NCBI GenBank assembly: GCA_900542475.1
Contig: UQNO01000005.1
Coordinates: forward strand, 1-64,000
Reading direction: 5' to 3'
Source of the DNA: an uncultured Bacteroidota bacterium
GTDB taxonomy: Bacteria; Bacteroidota; Bacteroidia; Bacteroidales; F082
DNA length: 64,000 bases
Below, piece by piece: positions 1-8,771 of the stretch (position 1 is its first letter; every line of letters starts with the position of its first letter). The notes under the pieces are model-generated. The model saw only the letters and a program-made list of their open reading frames with translations, was not told where the DNA came from and ran no database searches. Position numbers and translations under genes: made by a program.

Positions 1-435
1 AATGTCTTTGTTGATTATGAGACATTTGGCGAGGCATTAGACGCATCGACAGGGATTTTCGAGTTTATGAGATATTTGCCGGACGCTGTTTTGAAAAACA
101 CCGACTTTCAATTTGTTGCGCCACATCAGATTGTTGACCGGCTGCAACCTGCCGGAGTGCTCGATGTTCCGGTTCCTCTTTCGTGCCGCGACGAGGAACG
201 AGACTTGTCCAATTGGATGGGCAACGACATGCAGGACGATGCCCTGGCCACTCTGTACGGCTGCTTCAAGAAGGTGAAAGCCTCTAAAGACGAGGAACTT
301 GTGCGTGACTGGCATGCGCTTCAGGCGGCAGAGAATTTTTCCGCTATGTGCACTAAACATGTGGGCGGGCAGCCATACGATTACTATATCAATTATATGA
401 ATATTTTAACGGATTTTATTAACAGAATGAAATAA
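1..435 (+). CDS. Glycoside hydrolase family 57 amylase, C-terminal part (5' end outside window)
   Basis: The reading frame is open from base 1 to the TAA at 433-435 and has no start inside the window, so about 144 C-terminal residues are visible. The segment opens with VFVDYETFGE and continues to a GIFEFMRYLP stretch. That is the conserved region carrying the second acidic active-site motif of GH57 alpha-amylases of Bacteroidales glycogen loci (family knowledge). The C-terminus is the helical part typical of these roughly 430-480 aa cytoplasmic enzymes, and no signal peptide can be assessed. It lies 69 bp upstream of a glycogen synthase-phosphorylase fusion, which supports a role in intracellular alpha-glucan turnover. 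The substrate specificity cannot be told from the fragment. Confidence 0.85.
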   Translation, partial: NVFVDYETFGEALDASTGIFEFMRYLPDAVLKNTDFQFVAPHQIVDRLQPAGVLDVPVPLSCRDEERDLSNWMGNDMQDDALATLYGCFKKVKASKDEELVRDWHALQAAENFSAMCTKHVGGQPYDYYINYMNILTDFINRMK

Positions 436-437
436 TA

Positions 438-491
438 GTTTGAAGTTTGGAGTTTGAGACTGCAAGTGAATTTCACGCTCCACACTTCAAA
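438..491. repeat. Imperfect inverted repeat between GH57 gene and glycogen synthase/phosphorylase gene
   Basis: TTTGAAGTTTGGAG at 439-452 is matched by CTCCACACTTCAAA at 478-491 (13 of 14 pairs), and the centre holds GTGAATTTCAC. The 54-bp element can fold into one long hairpin immediately before the ATG at 505. It lacks a T-run, so it is not an obvious terminator. A related AACTCCAAAC string occurs at about 50121-50130. Confidence 0.5.
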
Positions 492-504
492 TTTTAAACT
501 TTTT

Positions 505-3500
505 ATGAAGAAAACCCCTGATTTTTTATTTGAAACAAGCTGGGAAGTTTGTAATATGGTGGGAGGTATCTACACCGTGATTTCCACAAAGGCCGATGAA
601 CTGAAACAACTATTTGACGATCACTATATTACCGTTGGTCCAGATGTGGTGAAAGAAGTCCAGGAGACCATGTATTTTGTTGAAGACCCCGCGCTGTTTC
701 CGGAATGGCGCGAGAAAGTGGCGCAGACATTAGGAGTGAAGGTGAGAATAGGTCGCTGGAAGATTTCTGCCAAGCCGATAGCTGTTCTTATTGACTATAC
801 CTCCATGTATTCCATTAAAAATGAAATACTTGGACATCTTTGGGAGAAATATCAACTCGATTCAATACAAGGACAGTGGGACTACATTGAGCCGGTGATT
901 TTCGGTTACGCATCAGGAAAAGTCATTGAGAGCTTCGTGGAGTGGAACGCCGCTCCTGATGACAACGTGGTGGCACACTTCCATGAGTGGATGACTGGTG
1001 CCGGTGTGCTTTACATCAAAGAGCATTGCCCTTATATCTCAACGGTTTTTACGACACATGCGACATATCTTGGAAGGGCAATAAGTGGAAACGGACTCCC
1101 TCTTTATAGTCAACTGAACACCTATAATCCACAAGCCACGGCAAACCGTTTCAACATTGTTTCGCAACAGTCAATGGAGATGAAATCCGCTCAAAACGCC
1201 GATGTTTTCACAACGGTGAGCAAGATAACTGCGCAAGAATGCGAGCGGTTTTTGGATAGAAAACCTGATTTCATCACGATAAACGGAATTAATTCGGATT
1301 TTTTAAATAAAATAGAGAATAATAGAAATTGCAGACAGAAAAGTCGCGAAAAAATCTTCGCTGTCATCGATGCACTTTGCGGAAAAGAGGCTTCGAGAAA
1401 TTCAATGTTGCTGATAAATAGTGGCCGCTACGAGTTCCATAATAAAGGAATTGACTTGTATATCAAGATGTTGGCAAGACTTAACCATGACGAGAGCCTT
1501 GAGCGGGATATTGTCGCGGTGATTGCTGTTCCGGGGAATATCGCCGGCCCGTCGAAAGATTTACAACATCGTCTTAATAAAGAGGTTGAGATTGTTGGTC
1601 ATACTGAATTTCCTTGTACGCATTATGTGCATAATTATCAATGGGATATGATTCTCGGTGCCTTGCGTGACAATGGCTTGCAAAATAACGAAGGCGACCG
1701 TGTGAAAGTAATGTTCGTTCCAGCATATCTGAATGGCAACGACGGTATTTTCAACATGAAATATAATGATTTTCTTTGCGGTTTCGATTTGTCGGTTTTT
1801 CCATCTTATTATGAACCATGGGGTTACACTCCTCTTGAAAGTGTTGCACATGCTATCCCGACAATAACAATGGATGTGTCTGGATTTGGAAGGTACATCT
1901 TGGATGAAAAGATTGATAATGAAGCCGTTGCAGTAATTCATAGAGAAGAGTCCAATAATGAGGCTGTTGTCGATAAAATGGTAGATGTGGTTGTCAAGAT
2001 GAGTGGGCGTTCTGAAAAAGAAAATCAGGAAATATCAGAAAAAGCCATTGAAATCGCTTCTAAATTGGTCTGGAATAAATTGATAACCAATTATTTAGAT
2101 GCATATAATCTTGCAGTGAGAAAATCAGGAGGAAAAGAGTATATTAAACAGAGTAAAAAATATTCAGAAGTGTTAAGAAATTTTGACTATAAGAAACAAG
2201 ATGCCCCAACGTGGAAGAAGATTTTGATTGAACCTGTGTATTCAAAGGAGATGAAAAAGTTGCAGGAACTTGCGAACAACCTTTGGTGGTGCTGGAATGT
2301 CGATGCCATCGAACTGTTTGAGTCCATAGACCCTGTCGCATTTGAGTACTTTGAGCAGAATCCGATAGCATTGATGAAGAACCTCACAAAATCACAAATT
2401 GAGGATCTTGAACAAGATGATGGTTTCATACAAAAACTGCATAGTGTCCACGACAAATTCAAGGCATATATGTCGGTGAGACCTGCCGACGACAATAAAA
2501 TTGCGTATTTCAGTATGGAATATGGTCTGTTGAAGTCGCTGAAAATTTATTCCGGCGGTCTCGGCATCCTTGCTGGCGACTACCTGAAACAAGCATCTGA
2601 TTCTAACGCTAACTTATTGGCTATCGGATTGTTATATCGCTATGGCTACTTTAATCAGGAGTTGTCGGTATGGGGAGATCAGCTCTCGCAATACCTTCCG
2701 CAGAAGTTTTCCCTGTTGCCGATCGAGCCTGTGCGTGATGATGAAGGTAACTGGGTGACAATAAGCATCGCATTCCCTGGTAGAAACGTCTTTGCGAAAG
2801 TGTGGAAAGTCAACGTGGGACGAATCAGCTTGTATTTGCTTGACACTGACATCGAGCAAAACTCACAAGACGACAGGGCAATAACCGGACAACTTTATGG
2901 TGGTGACAGCGAGATGCGTATCAAACAAGAAATACTTCTCGGTATCGGCGGTATCAGAATGCTTAACGCATTGAATATCAAACCAACAATTTATCATTGC
3001 AACGAAGGACACGCTGCTTTCTGCGGTCTTGAACGATTGAGCAACTATGTTGCAAAACATAATCTTGATTTCGATGTGGCGAAAGAACTCGTCAGGACTT
3101 CAACCTTGTTTACCACTCATACACCCGTTCCGGCAGGTCACGATGCGTTTGAGGAAAACCTGATGAGAACGTATCTGTCGCAATTTTCCGGAAAAATCAA
3201 CATTTCGTGGGAAGACTTCATGAATCTGGGACGTATGCGTCATAACGATCCGAATGAAAAGTTCTCAATGAGCGTGTTGGCGGTGAACCTCAGCCAGGAA
3301 GTCAACGGAGTGAGTAAAATTCATGGAAGAGTGAGTCGTGAGATGTTCCAGAAGATGTGGCCGGGGTATTTTGCGGAGGAAAACCATATCGGCTACGTAA
3401 CTAACGGCGTGCATCTCCCGACTTGGACGGATAAAAACTGGCAGCGTTTATATAATAGGGTGTTAGGCGAGGATTATCTTGATAATCAATCAGACCCGAC

Positions 3501-4737
3501 CGTTTGGGGAAAAATACAGAATGTTCCTGACAAAGACTTTTGGAGTATTCGTAAAGAGTTGAAACACAACCTAATAGAGTTTATCAAAGTGAAGATAGCC
3601 GAAGATATGCAGCGTCGTTCGGAAAGTCCGAAACTTATTATCGAGACTGTCGAGAAACTTGATGAAAACGCTTTGATTATCGGTTTCGCAAGACGTTTTG
3701 CCACCTATAAACGTGCTCATCTGCTTTTTAAAAATCTGGAACGTTTGGAAAAAATTGTCAACGATACCAGGCGTCCTGTTATCTTCCTCTTTGCAGGAAA
3801 GGCGCATCCCAATGACAAGGCAGGTCAGGATCTCATCAAGAATATCATAGAAATTAGTAGAAAAAAAGAATTTGTCGGCAAAGTGTTGTTCCTCAACAAC
3901 TATGACATGGAAATCGGCAAATTGCTTACATCGAGTGTGGATATTTGGATGAACACGCCCACACGTCCTCTAGAGGCTTCTGGCACATCTGGAGAAAAAG
4001 CCGCAATGAACGGCACGCTGAACTTCTCGGTGCTTGATGGATGGTGGGCTGAAGGTTATCGTCCGAAAGCCGGCTGGGCTATCAAAGAAGAACGCACCTA
4101 TGATGACCAGCATTACCAAGATGAACTCGACGCCGAGACTATTTACAACACCTTTGAAAACGAGATTATCCCTCTGTATTTCAATAGAGATAGAGAGGGC
4201 GTGCCTTGTGGGTGGATACAGTGTATGAAGAACGACATGATGCAGATTGCACCGTTCTATACCATGAAACGCATGCTCGACGACTATTTCAGTCAGTATT
4301 ATAACAAACTCATCAAGCGTGCCAATTGGATGAAAGCCGACAGATACGCCAAGGCATTCGAAATCGTCGAATGGAAACGTAAAGTGGAGGCGAATTGGGA
4401 TAAAATCGAGGTGGAATCTATCAAAGTGCCTGATCCTAATGTGCGTCCGCTGAACTTCGGTGAGGTCATCATTGCGGAGATTACCCTGAAGACACCCGGA
4501 CTGAAAAAAGGCGATGTCGGCATAGAATTACTTATTGCTGACAAGGATAACGATGTGATTAGCAAACTGATACGTGTTGACAGACTGCAGTTGGTGGATG
4601 CAGGAGAAGGCTGGGCTCGTTATTACATAAGTTTGCCGATTGGTAGGGCAGGGGTGTTCAACTATACGTTTAGAATCTTCCCGACCAACGAAATGTTGCC
4701 TCACAGACAGGATATGCCGCTAATGAAATGGATATAA
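505..4737 (+). CDS. Fused glycogen synthase (GT3) and alpha-glucan phosphorylase (GT35)
   Basis: The protein is 1410 aa, starting at the ATG at 505 (MKKTPDFLFETSWEV); the upstream in-frame ATG at 454 lies inside the hairpin and adds nothing conserved. Residues about 5-560 resemble eukaryote-type GT3 glycogen synthase: an ETSWEVCNMVGGIYTV start and the nucleotide-sugar site FPSYYEPWGYTPLES. Residues about 590-1400 resemble the DUF3417-type alpha-glucan phosphorylase, with the NNLWWCWN entry motif, the STGG-like YSGGLGILAGDY and the pyridoxal-phosphate motif EASGTSGEKAAMNG, whose lysine is K1165. A beta-rich tail follows. The first half would elongate alpha-1,4-glucan from a nucleotide-sugar; the second would phosphorolyse it to glucose-1-phosphate. 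The two enzymes are usually separate neighbouring genes, so their fusion puts opposing reactions on one cytoplasmic chain. There is no frameshift or stop at the junction. Confidence 0.9.
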   Translation: MKKTPDFLFETSWEVCNMVGGIYTVISTKADELKQLFDDHYITVGPDVVKEVQETMYFVEDPALFPEWREKVAQTLGVKVRIGRWKISAKPIAVLIDYTSMYSIKNEILGHLWEKYQLDSIQGQWDYIEPVIFGYASGKVIESFVEWNAAPDDNVVAHFHEWMTGAGVLYIKEHCPYISTVFTTHATYLGRAISGNGLPLYSQLNTYNPQATANRFNIVSQQSMEMKSAQNADVFTTVSKITAQECERFLDRKPDFITINGINSDFLNKIENNRNCRQKSREKIFAVIDALCGKEASRNSMLLINSGRYEFHNKGIDLYIKMLARLNHDESLERDIVAVIAVPGNIAGPSKDLQHRLNKEVEIVGHTEFPCTHYVHNYQWDMILGALRDNGLQNNEGDRVKVMFVPAYLNGNDGIFNMKYNDFLCGFDLSVFPSYYEPWGYTPLESVAHAIPTITMDVSGFGRYILDEKIDNEAVAVIHREESNNEAVVDKMVDVVVKMSGRSEKENQEISEKAIEIASKLVWNKLITNYLDAYNLAVRKSGGKEYIKQSKKYSEVLRNFDYKKQDAPTWKKILIEPVYSKEMKKLQELANNLWWCWNVDAIELFESIDPVAFEYFEQNPIALMKNLTKSQIEDLEQDDGFIQKLHSVHDKFKAYMSVRPADDNKIAYFSMEYGLLKSLKIYSGGLGILAGDYLKQASDSNANLLAIGLLYRYGYFNQELSVWGDQLSQYLPQKFSLLPIEPVRDDEGNWVTISIAFPGRNVFAKVWKVNVGRISLYLLDTDIEQNSQDDRAITGQLYGGDSEMRIKQEILLGIGGIRMLNALNIKPTIYHCNEGHAAFCGLERLSNYVAKHNLDFDVAKELVRTSTLFTTHTPVPAGHDAFEENLMRTYLSQFSGKINISWEDFMNLGRMRHNDPNEKFSMSVLAVNLSQEVNGVSKIHGRVSREMFQKMWPGYFAEENHIGYVTNGVHLPTWTDKNWQRLYNRVLGEDYLDNQSDPTVWGKIQNVPDKDFWSIRKELKHNLIEFIKVKIAEDMQRRSESPKLIIETVEKLDENALIIGFARRFATYKRAHLLFKNLERLEKIVNDTRRPVIFLFAGKAHPNDKAGQDLIKNIIEISRKKEFVGKVLFLNNYDMEIGKLLTSSVDIWMNTPTRPLEASGTSGEKAAMNGTLNFSVLDGWWAEGYRPKAGWAIKEERTYDDQHYQDELDAETIYNTFENEIIPLYFNRDREGVPCGWIQCMKNDMMQIAPFYTMKRMLDDYFSQYYNKLIKRANWMKADRYAKAFEIVEWKRKVEANWDKIEVESIKVPDPNVRPLNFGEVIIAEITLKTPGLKKGDVGIELLIADKDNDVISKLIRVDRLQLVDAGEGWARYYISLPIGRAGVFNYTFRIFPTNEMLPHRQDMPLMKWI

Positions 4738-4840
4738 GACTTGGTTTTGATGAAGACGTTTTTATCGAAGTTCTTATATTTTGTTGATATATAGCAACTT
4801 AAAATAGCGCATTTCCAACTGTTTTTATTCATTGTACTAA

Positions 4841-4870
4841 AAAAAGAACCGGTTGTAACCGGTTCTTTTT
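4841..4870. terminator. Bidirectional Rho-independent terminator
   Basis: A perfect 14-bp inverted repeat (AAAAAGAACCGGTT / AACCGGTTCTTTTT) with a two-base centre has an A-run on one side and a T-run on the other. It lies between two convergent genes and can stop transcription from both. Confidence 0.85.
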
Positions 4871-4875
4871 CATAT

Positions 4876-6948
4876 TTATTTCAGATGGGTGTCAAGCCAA
4901 TTCTTGAAGCGTCTCTGCCACAAGATTCCGTTCTGGGGCTGCAACACCCAATGGTTCTCGTCTGGAAAATAGAGAAACTCTGCCTCGATGCCTCGTAAAA
5001 CCGCGGCATTGTATGCCTGCATGCCTTGAGTGTAAGAGATTCTATAGTCCAAACCGCCGTGTATGACCATGATAGGAGCAGTCCATTTATCAACAAAAAG
5101 GTGCGGTGAGTTGGAATACGACCATTGTACAATCGGGTTGTCCTTATCCCAATATGGGCCGCCTAAATCCCAATTCACAAACCACATCTCCTCGGTCTCA
5201 AGATATTGAGCGTCAAGGTTGAACATGCCGTCATGGGCGATGAGAGCCTTGAAACGTCCGTCGTGATGACCTGCGAGCCAAAACACCGAAAAGCCGCCGA
5301 AACTCGCGCCTACAGCACCCAACCTGTCTTCATCGACAAACGGTTCTTTCGCAAGGGCGTCGATAGCCGAGAGATAGTCTCTCATGCACTGCCCGCCGTA
5401 GTCACCGCTAATCTCTTCGTTCCATTTCTGACCAAAACCCGGCAAACCGCGTCTGTTGGGCGCTACGATGATGTAACCGTTAGCGGCCATCTGCTGGAAA
5501 TTCCAACGGTATGACCAAAACTGACTTACAGTACTCTGCGGACCACCCTCACAATACAGAAGTGTTGGATATTTCTTGTTTTTGTCGAAATGTGGCGGAT
5601 AAATAACCCAAGTCAGCATCATCTTGTCGTCGGTGGTCTTAATCCATCGCTCTTCTATCTCTGATGTGGTCAACTGATTAAAAATGTTGTCGTTGATATG
5701 GGTGATTTGTTCAAATGCACCGCTTTTCGGGTCAATGCTGTAAAGTTCTGTCGGATGAGTCATCGATTGAAGACCTCCGATAAGCTTGTCGCCGGCCACA
5801 GTCAATGAAACGAAGTTGTGTTTGCCCGTCGTAATCTTACGGATGCTGCCAGCGTTGAGGCTTAACTCGTAAATCTGGTCTGTCGCGTGAATGTCGCTGA
5901 TGAAATATATCTTGGTGCCGTCGGCCGACCAAGTGAGGGTTGTGGAGTTCTGGTCGAATCCAATGCTGTAGTCGGTCTTTTCGCCGGTAGAAAGGTCCAT
6001 AACGTAAAGTCTTTGTTTATCAGCCTCGTAGCCGTCGCGTTCCATGCTCTCCCAAGCCATCTTGTTACCTGTCGGAGCTACGCTGATATTGAGGTCATAG
6101 CCCATCATGCCTTCGGTGAGGTTCGCAGTCTGGACGCTTGCGATATCATATCTGTAAATGTCGGTGTTTGTCGATGTCGCGTAATCTTTTCCTTCTTTTT
6201 TGCGGCAGCAGTAGAGAATTGCACTGTTGTCCTCTGTAAATGCGACCTGCTCCATGCCGCCCCAAGGTCTCACCGGCGATTCCCACGGCTCGCCTTGAAG
6301 AATGTCTTTGCCCTTGGTAATCAAAGTGTTGTCATATTGGGCGACAAAAAGATGACTGTAGGTGTCAATCCACTGGTCCCAATGACGATACATCAAATCG
6401 TGATTGATTCTTCCTGAAGAAAGCGGGAGATCCGGGTAGATGTCGGCAACGCTCTCTTTTATCTTCACCTCGGCAGAATAAACTATCATGCTGCCATCAG
6501 GACTGTATTTGAATCCTGTGATGCCATCTTGAATATCAGTGATTTGCTTGCGGTTGTTGCCATCGATATCCATCTCCCAAAGCTGCATGTCGCCACTTCT
6601 TGCCGTCATGAAAGCGATGTTGCCTGACGGTGTGAATATCGGAGCGTATTCGCTAAATTTGCCATCAGTGAGGCACTCGGCGTTCCGACCGCCGGCATCC
6701 ATGATGTAAATCCTTGAAAAACCTTTGTTTTTGTCAACATCATAGTCTGTTACATCGTAAATGACTTTCGAGCCGTCGGCATTGACTGAAAAATCTCCGA
6801 TTCTGCCCATGCTCCATAAGACTTCGGGAGTCTGAATGTCAGATTGTAATTTGATTTTCTCACGCACGGGAGCCTTTGGCTTCGAGGCATCATCGCACGA
6901 CTGTAACATTAATAGCGTCAATGCGATAGGAAGTAATAGTTTTCTCAT
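4876..6948 (-). CDS. S9 family serine peptidase (prolyl oligopeptidase/DPP type), lipoprotein
   Basis: The protein is 690 aa. The start at 6948 gives MRKLLLPIALTLLMLQSCDD, a lipoprotein signal peptide with a lipobox cysteine; the longer frame from 6984 would spoil it. Residues about 40-420 form the beta-propeller with repeated WSADGTKIYFISD-like TolB/PD40 blades. Residues about 430-690 form the alpha/beta-hydrolase domain with nucleophile GASFGG (S549), the Asp in HGGLDYRI and the His in DENHWV. Such enzymes release dipeptides or acylated residues from oligopeptides in the periplasm or at the outer membrane. The acidic residues after the cysteine fit the surface-export signal described for Bacteroidota lipoproteins (inference). 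The exact cleavage specificity is not visible. Confidence 0.9.
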   Translation of the reverse strand: MRKLLLPIALTLLMLQSCDDASKPKAPVREKIKLQSDIQTPEVLWSMGRIGDFSVNADGSKVIYDVTDYDVDKNKGFSRIYIMDAGGRNAECLTDGKFSEYAPIFTPSGNIAFMTARSGDMQLWEMDIDGNNRKQITDIQDGITGFKYSPDGSMIVYSAEVKIKESVADIYPDLPLSSGRINHDLMYRHWDQWIDTYSHLFVAQYDNTLITKGKDILQGEPWESPVRPWGGMEQVAFTEDNSAILYCCRKKEGKDYATSTNTDIYRYDIASVQTANLTEGMMGYDLNISVAPTGNKMAWESMERDGYEADKQRLYVMDLSTGEKTDYSIGFDQNSTTLTWSADGTKIYFISDIHATDQIYELSLNAGSIRKITTGKHNFVSLTVAGDKLIGGLQSMTHPTELYSIDPKSGAFEQITHINDNIFNQLTTSEIEERWIKTTDDKMMLTWVIYPPHFDKNKKYPTLLYCEGGPQSTVSQFWSYRWNFQQMAANGYIIVAPNRRGLPGFGQKWNEEISGDYGGQCMRDYLSAIDALAKEPFVDEDRLGAVGASFGGFSVFWLAGHHDGRFKALIAHDGMFNLDAQYLETEEMWFVNWDLGGPYWDKDNPIVQWSYSNSPHLFVDKWTAPIMVIHGGLDYRISYTQGMQAYNAAVLRGIEAEFLYFPDENHWVLQPQNGILWQRRFKNWLDTHLK

Positions 6949-6981
6949 ATTATTAAATATTAAATTTTCCAAATTATTGGG

Positions 6982-7008
6982 CAAATTTACGAAATATTTT
7001 TAACTTTG
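6982..7008. promoter_or_regulatory. Divergent Bacteroidota-type promoters for the S9 peptidase and the PNGase F-like gene
   Basis: On the plus strand TAACTTTG lies at 7001-7008, with TTG at 6977-6979 about 21 bp upstream, matching the TTTG-N19/21-TAnnTTTG consensus. It sits 14 bp before the ATG at 7023. On the minus strand TAAATTTG reads from 6989 to 6982, 33 bp upstream of the peptidase start. The two -7 boxes are only 11 bp apart, so the promoters probably compete. Confidence 0.65.
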
Positions 7009-7022
7009 CAAAAATTTTTACT

Positions 7023-8726
7023 ATGAAACATACATTATTGATAATGGCTGTCGTCTTTGCCGCAATGACAGCGTTTGCTCAACAACGCCTTGTGTATCAA
7101 TCATATATGTTGGGTTCAAATAGCGGTGACACTACATTCCGTGAAGTTTTTCGTTTTAAAAAACAATTGAGAATCAATGATATACAAGAGTTTCAAGGAA
7201 AACTGATTGATGGCATTTCCAATGACTTCACTTATGTGGATTATGATATGGATTCGGCCTATTTTCAGATGAATTATCAAGACGGAGAATCGTTTTTTTA
7301 TGCTTATCCTTTGAAAACAAATGAAATAGAGTTTGAAGAAAAAGGGGAGGAAAATATTTTAGGATATAATTGTAAAAAATACAAGACATCGATAAATTCA
7401 AACACAATAGAGGTCTGGATGACCGATGCTCTTGGTTATGACGCGTCTCCAATAACTTCGAGAGGTTATCTGAAAGGCGTGATGGTGCGTCAGGCGATAA
7501 ACGGCAACCGTATCATGGATTTGAAGTCTGTCAAGAAGGACAAAAAACTGAAAAACAACTTGATTCCAGAGTGCCTTGGGGTGAGAAAGACGGGACGGGA
7601 GCTGAATAAGATAAATAAAGATAAGCTCATTGTCCGCACAAAAATATTCGAGGACGAGCAGATTCATTTTGCGCAAATCGAAAAGTTCCAAGGTGACATT
7701 CCTTTCGACACCGTGATTCATTTTTCATGGGGGACAATTATTTTGAAACGAGTGAATTTGCCGGTTTTGCCTGAACATTATCAGATTTTCGCAGAACTTC
7801 ACCAACGCTCGAACGGCGACGCTTACGATCGCTCGGGCTCGGTATTCGTCATTCCGATGGACAGGCCCTTGTCTCTCTGCAATGCCTTGATAGACAGCAT
7901 AGCGTTTATTCCATGTCAATATGATAGAAACGGCGAAAAGTATCAAGGAATACGTTTGGAGGACGATTATTTGCCGGTGGTTGAGTTAATGCGCTTCTTC
8001 ACTCCGTTTGGTGTTAGTCATTTCAATGAAAGAGTTCAGATTGATGGTCTCGAATGGGCTGACGAGGCATATTATAAAATGGAGGTTTCGGAGCTTTCCG
8101 ACCGCCTCTCTGGTGATGTGTTGATTGGCGTGTTCATTGGCAACTATGACGGCGGCGGTCATAAGGTTTCGTTGGATTTGGTGGCATATCCGCAGGATTA
8201 CGACGGCGACGCTTCAAAAAACCGCCGTTGGAGCCTGCCTCTGTTTAATACTTGTAACGTGATGGAAATGTCCGGTCAGAATTACGGCCGCTTGTTCCAG
8301 ACAGATAGTCTTACAGTAGAGTTTGATGTTCCTGAAGACGTTGAGAATCTTAAACTTAGATATATCACCACTGGTCATGGCGGCTGGGGTGGAGGCGACG
8401 AGTTCAACCCGAAGGAAAACACTGTCATTATCGACGGTGAAACAGTCTTCAAATACACTCCCTGGCGTTGTGACTGTGCCACTTACAGAGAATTGAACCC
8501 GGTTTCAGGCAATTTCTGGAATGGCGTTTCCTCATCTGACTTGTCGCGTTCTGGCTGGTGTCCTGGAACGGCGACAAATCCTGTATATTTCGATTTATCC
8601 GGTCTAAAGCCCGGACATCACACCGTCACCGTGGCCATTCCACAAGGCGCCGACGAAGGCGAAAGCTTCTCTCATTGGATGGTGAGCGGCGTGCTGGTAG
8701 GAAATAAAATAACAAATCTTAAATAA
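7023..8726 (+). CDS. PNGase F-like peptide-N-glycosidase with extra N-terminal GLPGLI-like domain, exported
   Basis: The protein is 567 aa with a Sec signal peptide (MKHTLLIMAVVFAAMTAFAQ). Residues about 22-200 resemble the GLPGLI-type beta domain of Bacteroidota. Residues about 240-565 match the two jelly-roll halves of PNGase F. GDAYDRSGSVFV aligns with the CDEWDRYANVYV region of the flavobacterial enzyme, so D269 would be catalytic Asp60. GGDEFNPKENTVIID aligns with CAEWCFRTHTIAIN, so E460 would be Glu206. A final SGWCPG motif is also shared. The family cleaves the amide bond between Asn and the first GlcNAc of N-glycans. The gene is convergent with a GH20 hexosaminidase and divergent from a secreted peptidase, a coherent glycoprotein-degrading neighbourhood. 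The alignment is from memory and was not computed. Confidence 0.8.
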   Translation: MKHTLLIMAVVFAAMTAFAQQRLVYQSYMLGSNSGDTTFREVFRFKKQLRINDIQEFQGKLIDGISNDFTYVDYDMDSAYFQMNYQDGESFFYAYPLKTNEIEFEEKGEENILGYNCKKYKTSINSNTIEVWMTDALGYDASPITSRGYLKGVMVRQAINGNRIMDLKSVKKDKKLKNNLIPECLGVRKTGRELNKINKDKLIVRTKIFEDEQIHFAQIEKFQGDIPFDTVIHFSWGTIILKRVNLPVLPEHYQIFAELHQRSNGDAYDRSGSVFVIPMDRPLSLCNALIDSIAFIPCQYDRNGEKYQGIRLEDDYLPVVELMRFFTPFGVSHFNERVQIDGLEWADEAYYKMEVSELSDRLSGDVLIGVFIGNYDGGGHKVSLDLVAYPQDYDGDASKNRRWSLPLFNTCNVMEMSGQNYGRLFQTDSLTVEFDVPEDVENLKLRYITTGHGGWGGGDEFNPKENTVIIDGETVFKYTPWRCDCATYRELNPVSGNFWNGVSSSDLSRSGWCPGTATNPVYFDLSGLKPGHHTVTVAIPQGADEGESFSHWMVSGVLVGNKITNLK

Positions 8727-8771
8727 ACTTCAAGAAATCCTAAAGAGGCCTGCATTTTCAAGAAGTGCGGG

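Noticed and set aside
5887..6417. A 176-codon frame opposite the S9 peptidase
   Set aside because: It is an antisense shadow in codon-biased DNA with no recognisable domain.
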